Below, in pieces: positions 5,936-6,065 of a stretch of DNA of 6,065 nt. Below the pieces are notes generated by a model. It was given only the letters and a program-made list of their open reading frames with translations. It made no database searches and was not told the DNA's origin. Position 1 is the stretch's first letter; each line of letters opens with the position of its first letter. The stretch is from Christensenellaceae bacterium. GTDB taxonomy: Bacteria; Bacillota; Clostridia; Christensenellales; Aristaeellaceae. The position numbers were made by a program, and so were the translations under genes. The DNA lies in the NCBI GenBank assembly GCA_017881705.1, contig JADGQP010000010.1, positions 1 to 6,065 of the forward strand, given 5' to 3'.

Positions 5936-6065
5936 GGCGATGCGGCGCGACAGAGTGGCAATCAGGTCGTACCCGTCCCAGACGAGGGAAAAATCCAGCG
6001 TATGGCCCAAGGGAACCACGCGGTCGATCCCGCGCACGCCCTGGGCAAGCGCGAGATCACGCAGC
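5927..6065 (-). CDS. C-terminal end of a LuxC-family acyl-CoA reductase, partial
   Basis: The frame runs from the right edge of the window to TAA at 5927-5929 and gives the last 45 residues. They include QGVRGIDRVVPLGHTLDF followed by a tryptophan-aspartate-glycine motif and LSRRIAAA at the end. The combination R-G-I-D-R-V-V-P-x-G-x-x-L-D-F with WDGYDLI and L-S-R is what I recognise as the end of LuxC (acyl-CoA/acyl-protein reductase, NADPH-dependent, making aldehydes). The catalytic cysteine and the cofactor-binding region lie beyond the window. In non-luminous bacteria LuxC is often found with LuxE-like acyl ligases in lipid or surface-glycan clusters, which would fit the GT2 gene 37 bases downstream. 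The pathway is inferred; the family call rests on this tail only. Confidence 0.7.
   Translation of the reverse strand, partial: LRDLALAQGVRGIDRVVPLGHTLDFSLVWDGYDLIATLSRRIAAA

Noticed and set aside
1..6065. CRISPR array, tRNA or rRNA genes, phage or defence system
   Set aside because: No direct repeats with regular spacers, no tRNA-like cloverleaf in the short gaps, and every sizeable frame has a metabolic or transport assignment.

Overview
The window reads as a chromosomal fragment of a GC-rich member of the Bacillota (Clostridia-like, probably uncultured). The reasons are strong AAGGAG-type ribosome binding sites, a COG2509-type FAD protein, an apparent LCP (LytR-CpsA-Psr) protein end, and a tightly packed gene layout. 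The phylum is an inference from gene content; there is no rRNA or other taxonomic marker.

Layout. A plus-strand gene end (1-146, probably the C-terminus of an LCP cell-wall ligase) meets, five bases away, the end of a long minus-strand run that fills the rest of the window. In transcription order (right to left) that run is: the C-terminus of a LuxC-type acyl-CoA reductase (5927-6065, cut by the window edge); an ArnC/DPM1-like GT2 polyprenyl-phosphate glycosyltransferase with two C-terminal membrane helices (4921-5889); a WecD/FdtC-like GNAT acetyltransferase (4187-4924, ATGA overlap with the GT2); a 161-bp MITE-like palindromic element (4027-4187); two four-helix half-size DMT/EamA proteins overlapping by 8 bases (3600-4001 and 3266-3607); a RimJ/RimL-like GNAT (2693-3250); tryptophanyl-tRNA synthetase trpS (1607-2629); and an FAD-dependent dehydrogenase of the COG2509 type (152-1567).

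How the genes may work together. The GT2 enzyme plus the pair of half-size transporters resembles the ArnC plus ArnE/ArnF arrangement, in which a sugar is loaded on undecaprenyl phosphate and then flipped across the membrane. With the LuxC-type reductase and the WecD-like acetyltransferase, the upstream half looks like part of a surface-glycan modification pathway (inference). The downstream half, trpS and the FAD protein, looks like housekeeping genes in the same direction.

The most notable non-coding feature is the 161-bp element between the WecD-like gene and the first transporter gene. It has 13-bp perfect terminal inverted repeats, an almost full-length imperfect palindrome centred on a small hairpin, and TA at both ends. 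Removing it leaves a normal 28-base operon gap with its ribosome binding site. It also supplies a misleading upstream ATG for the first transporter gene.
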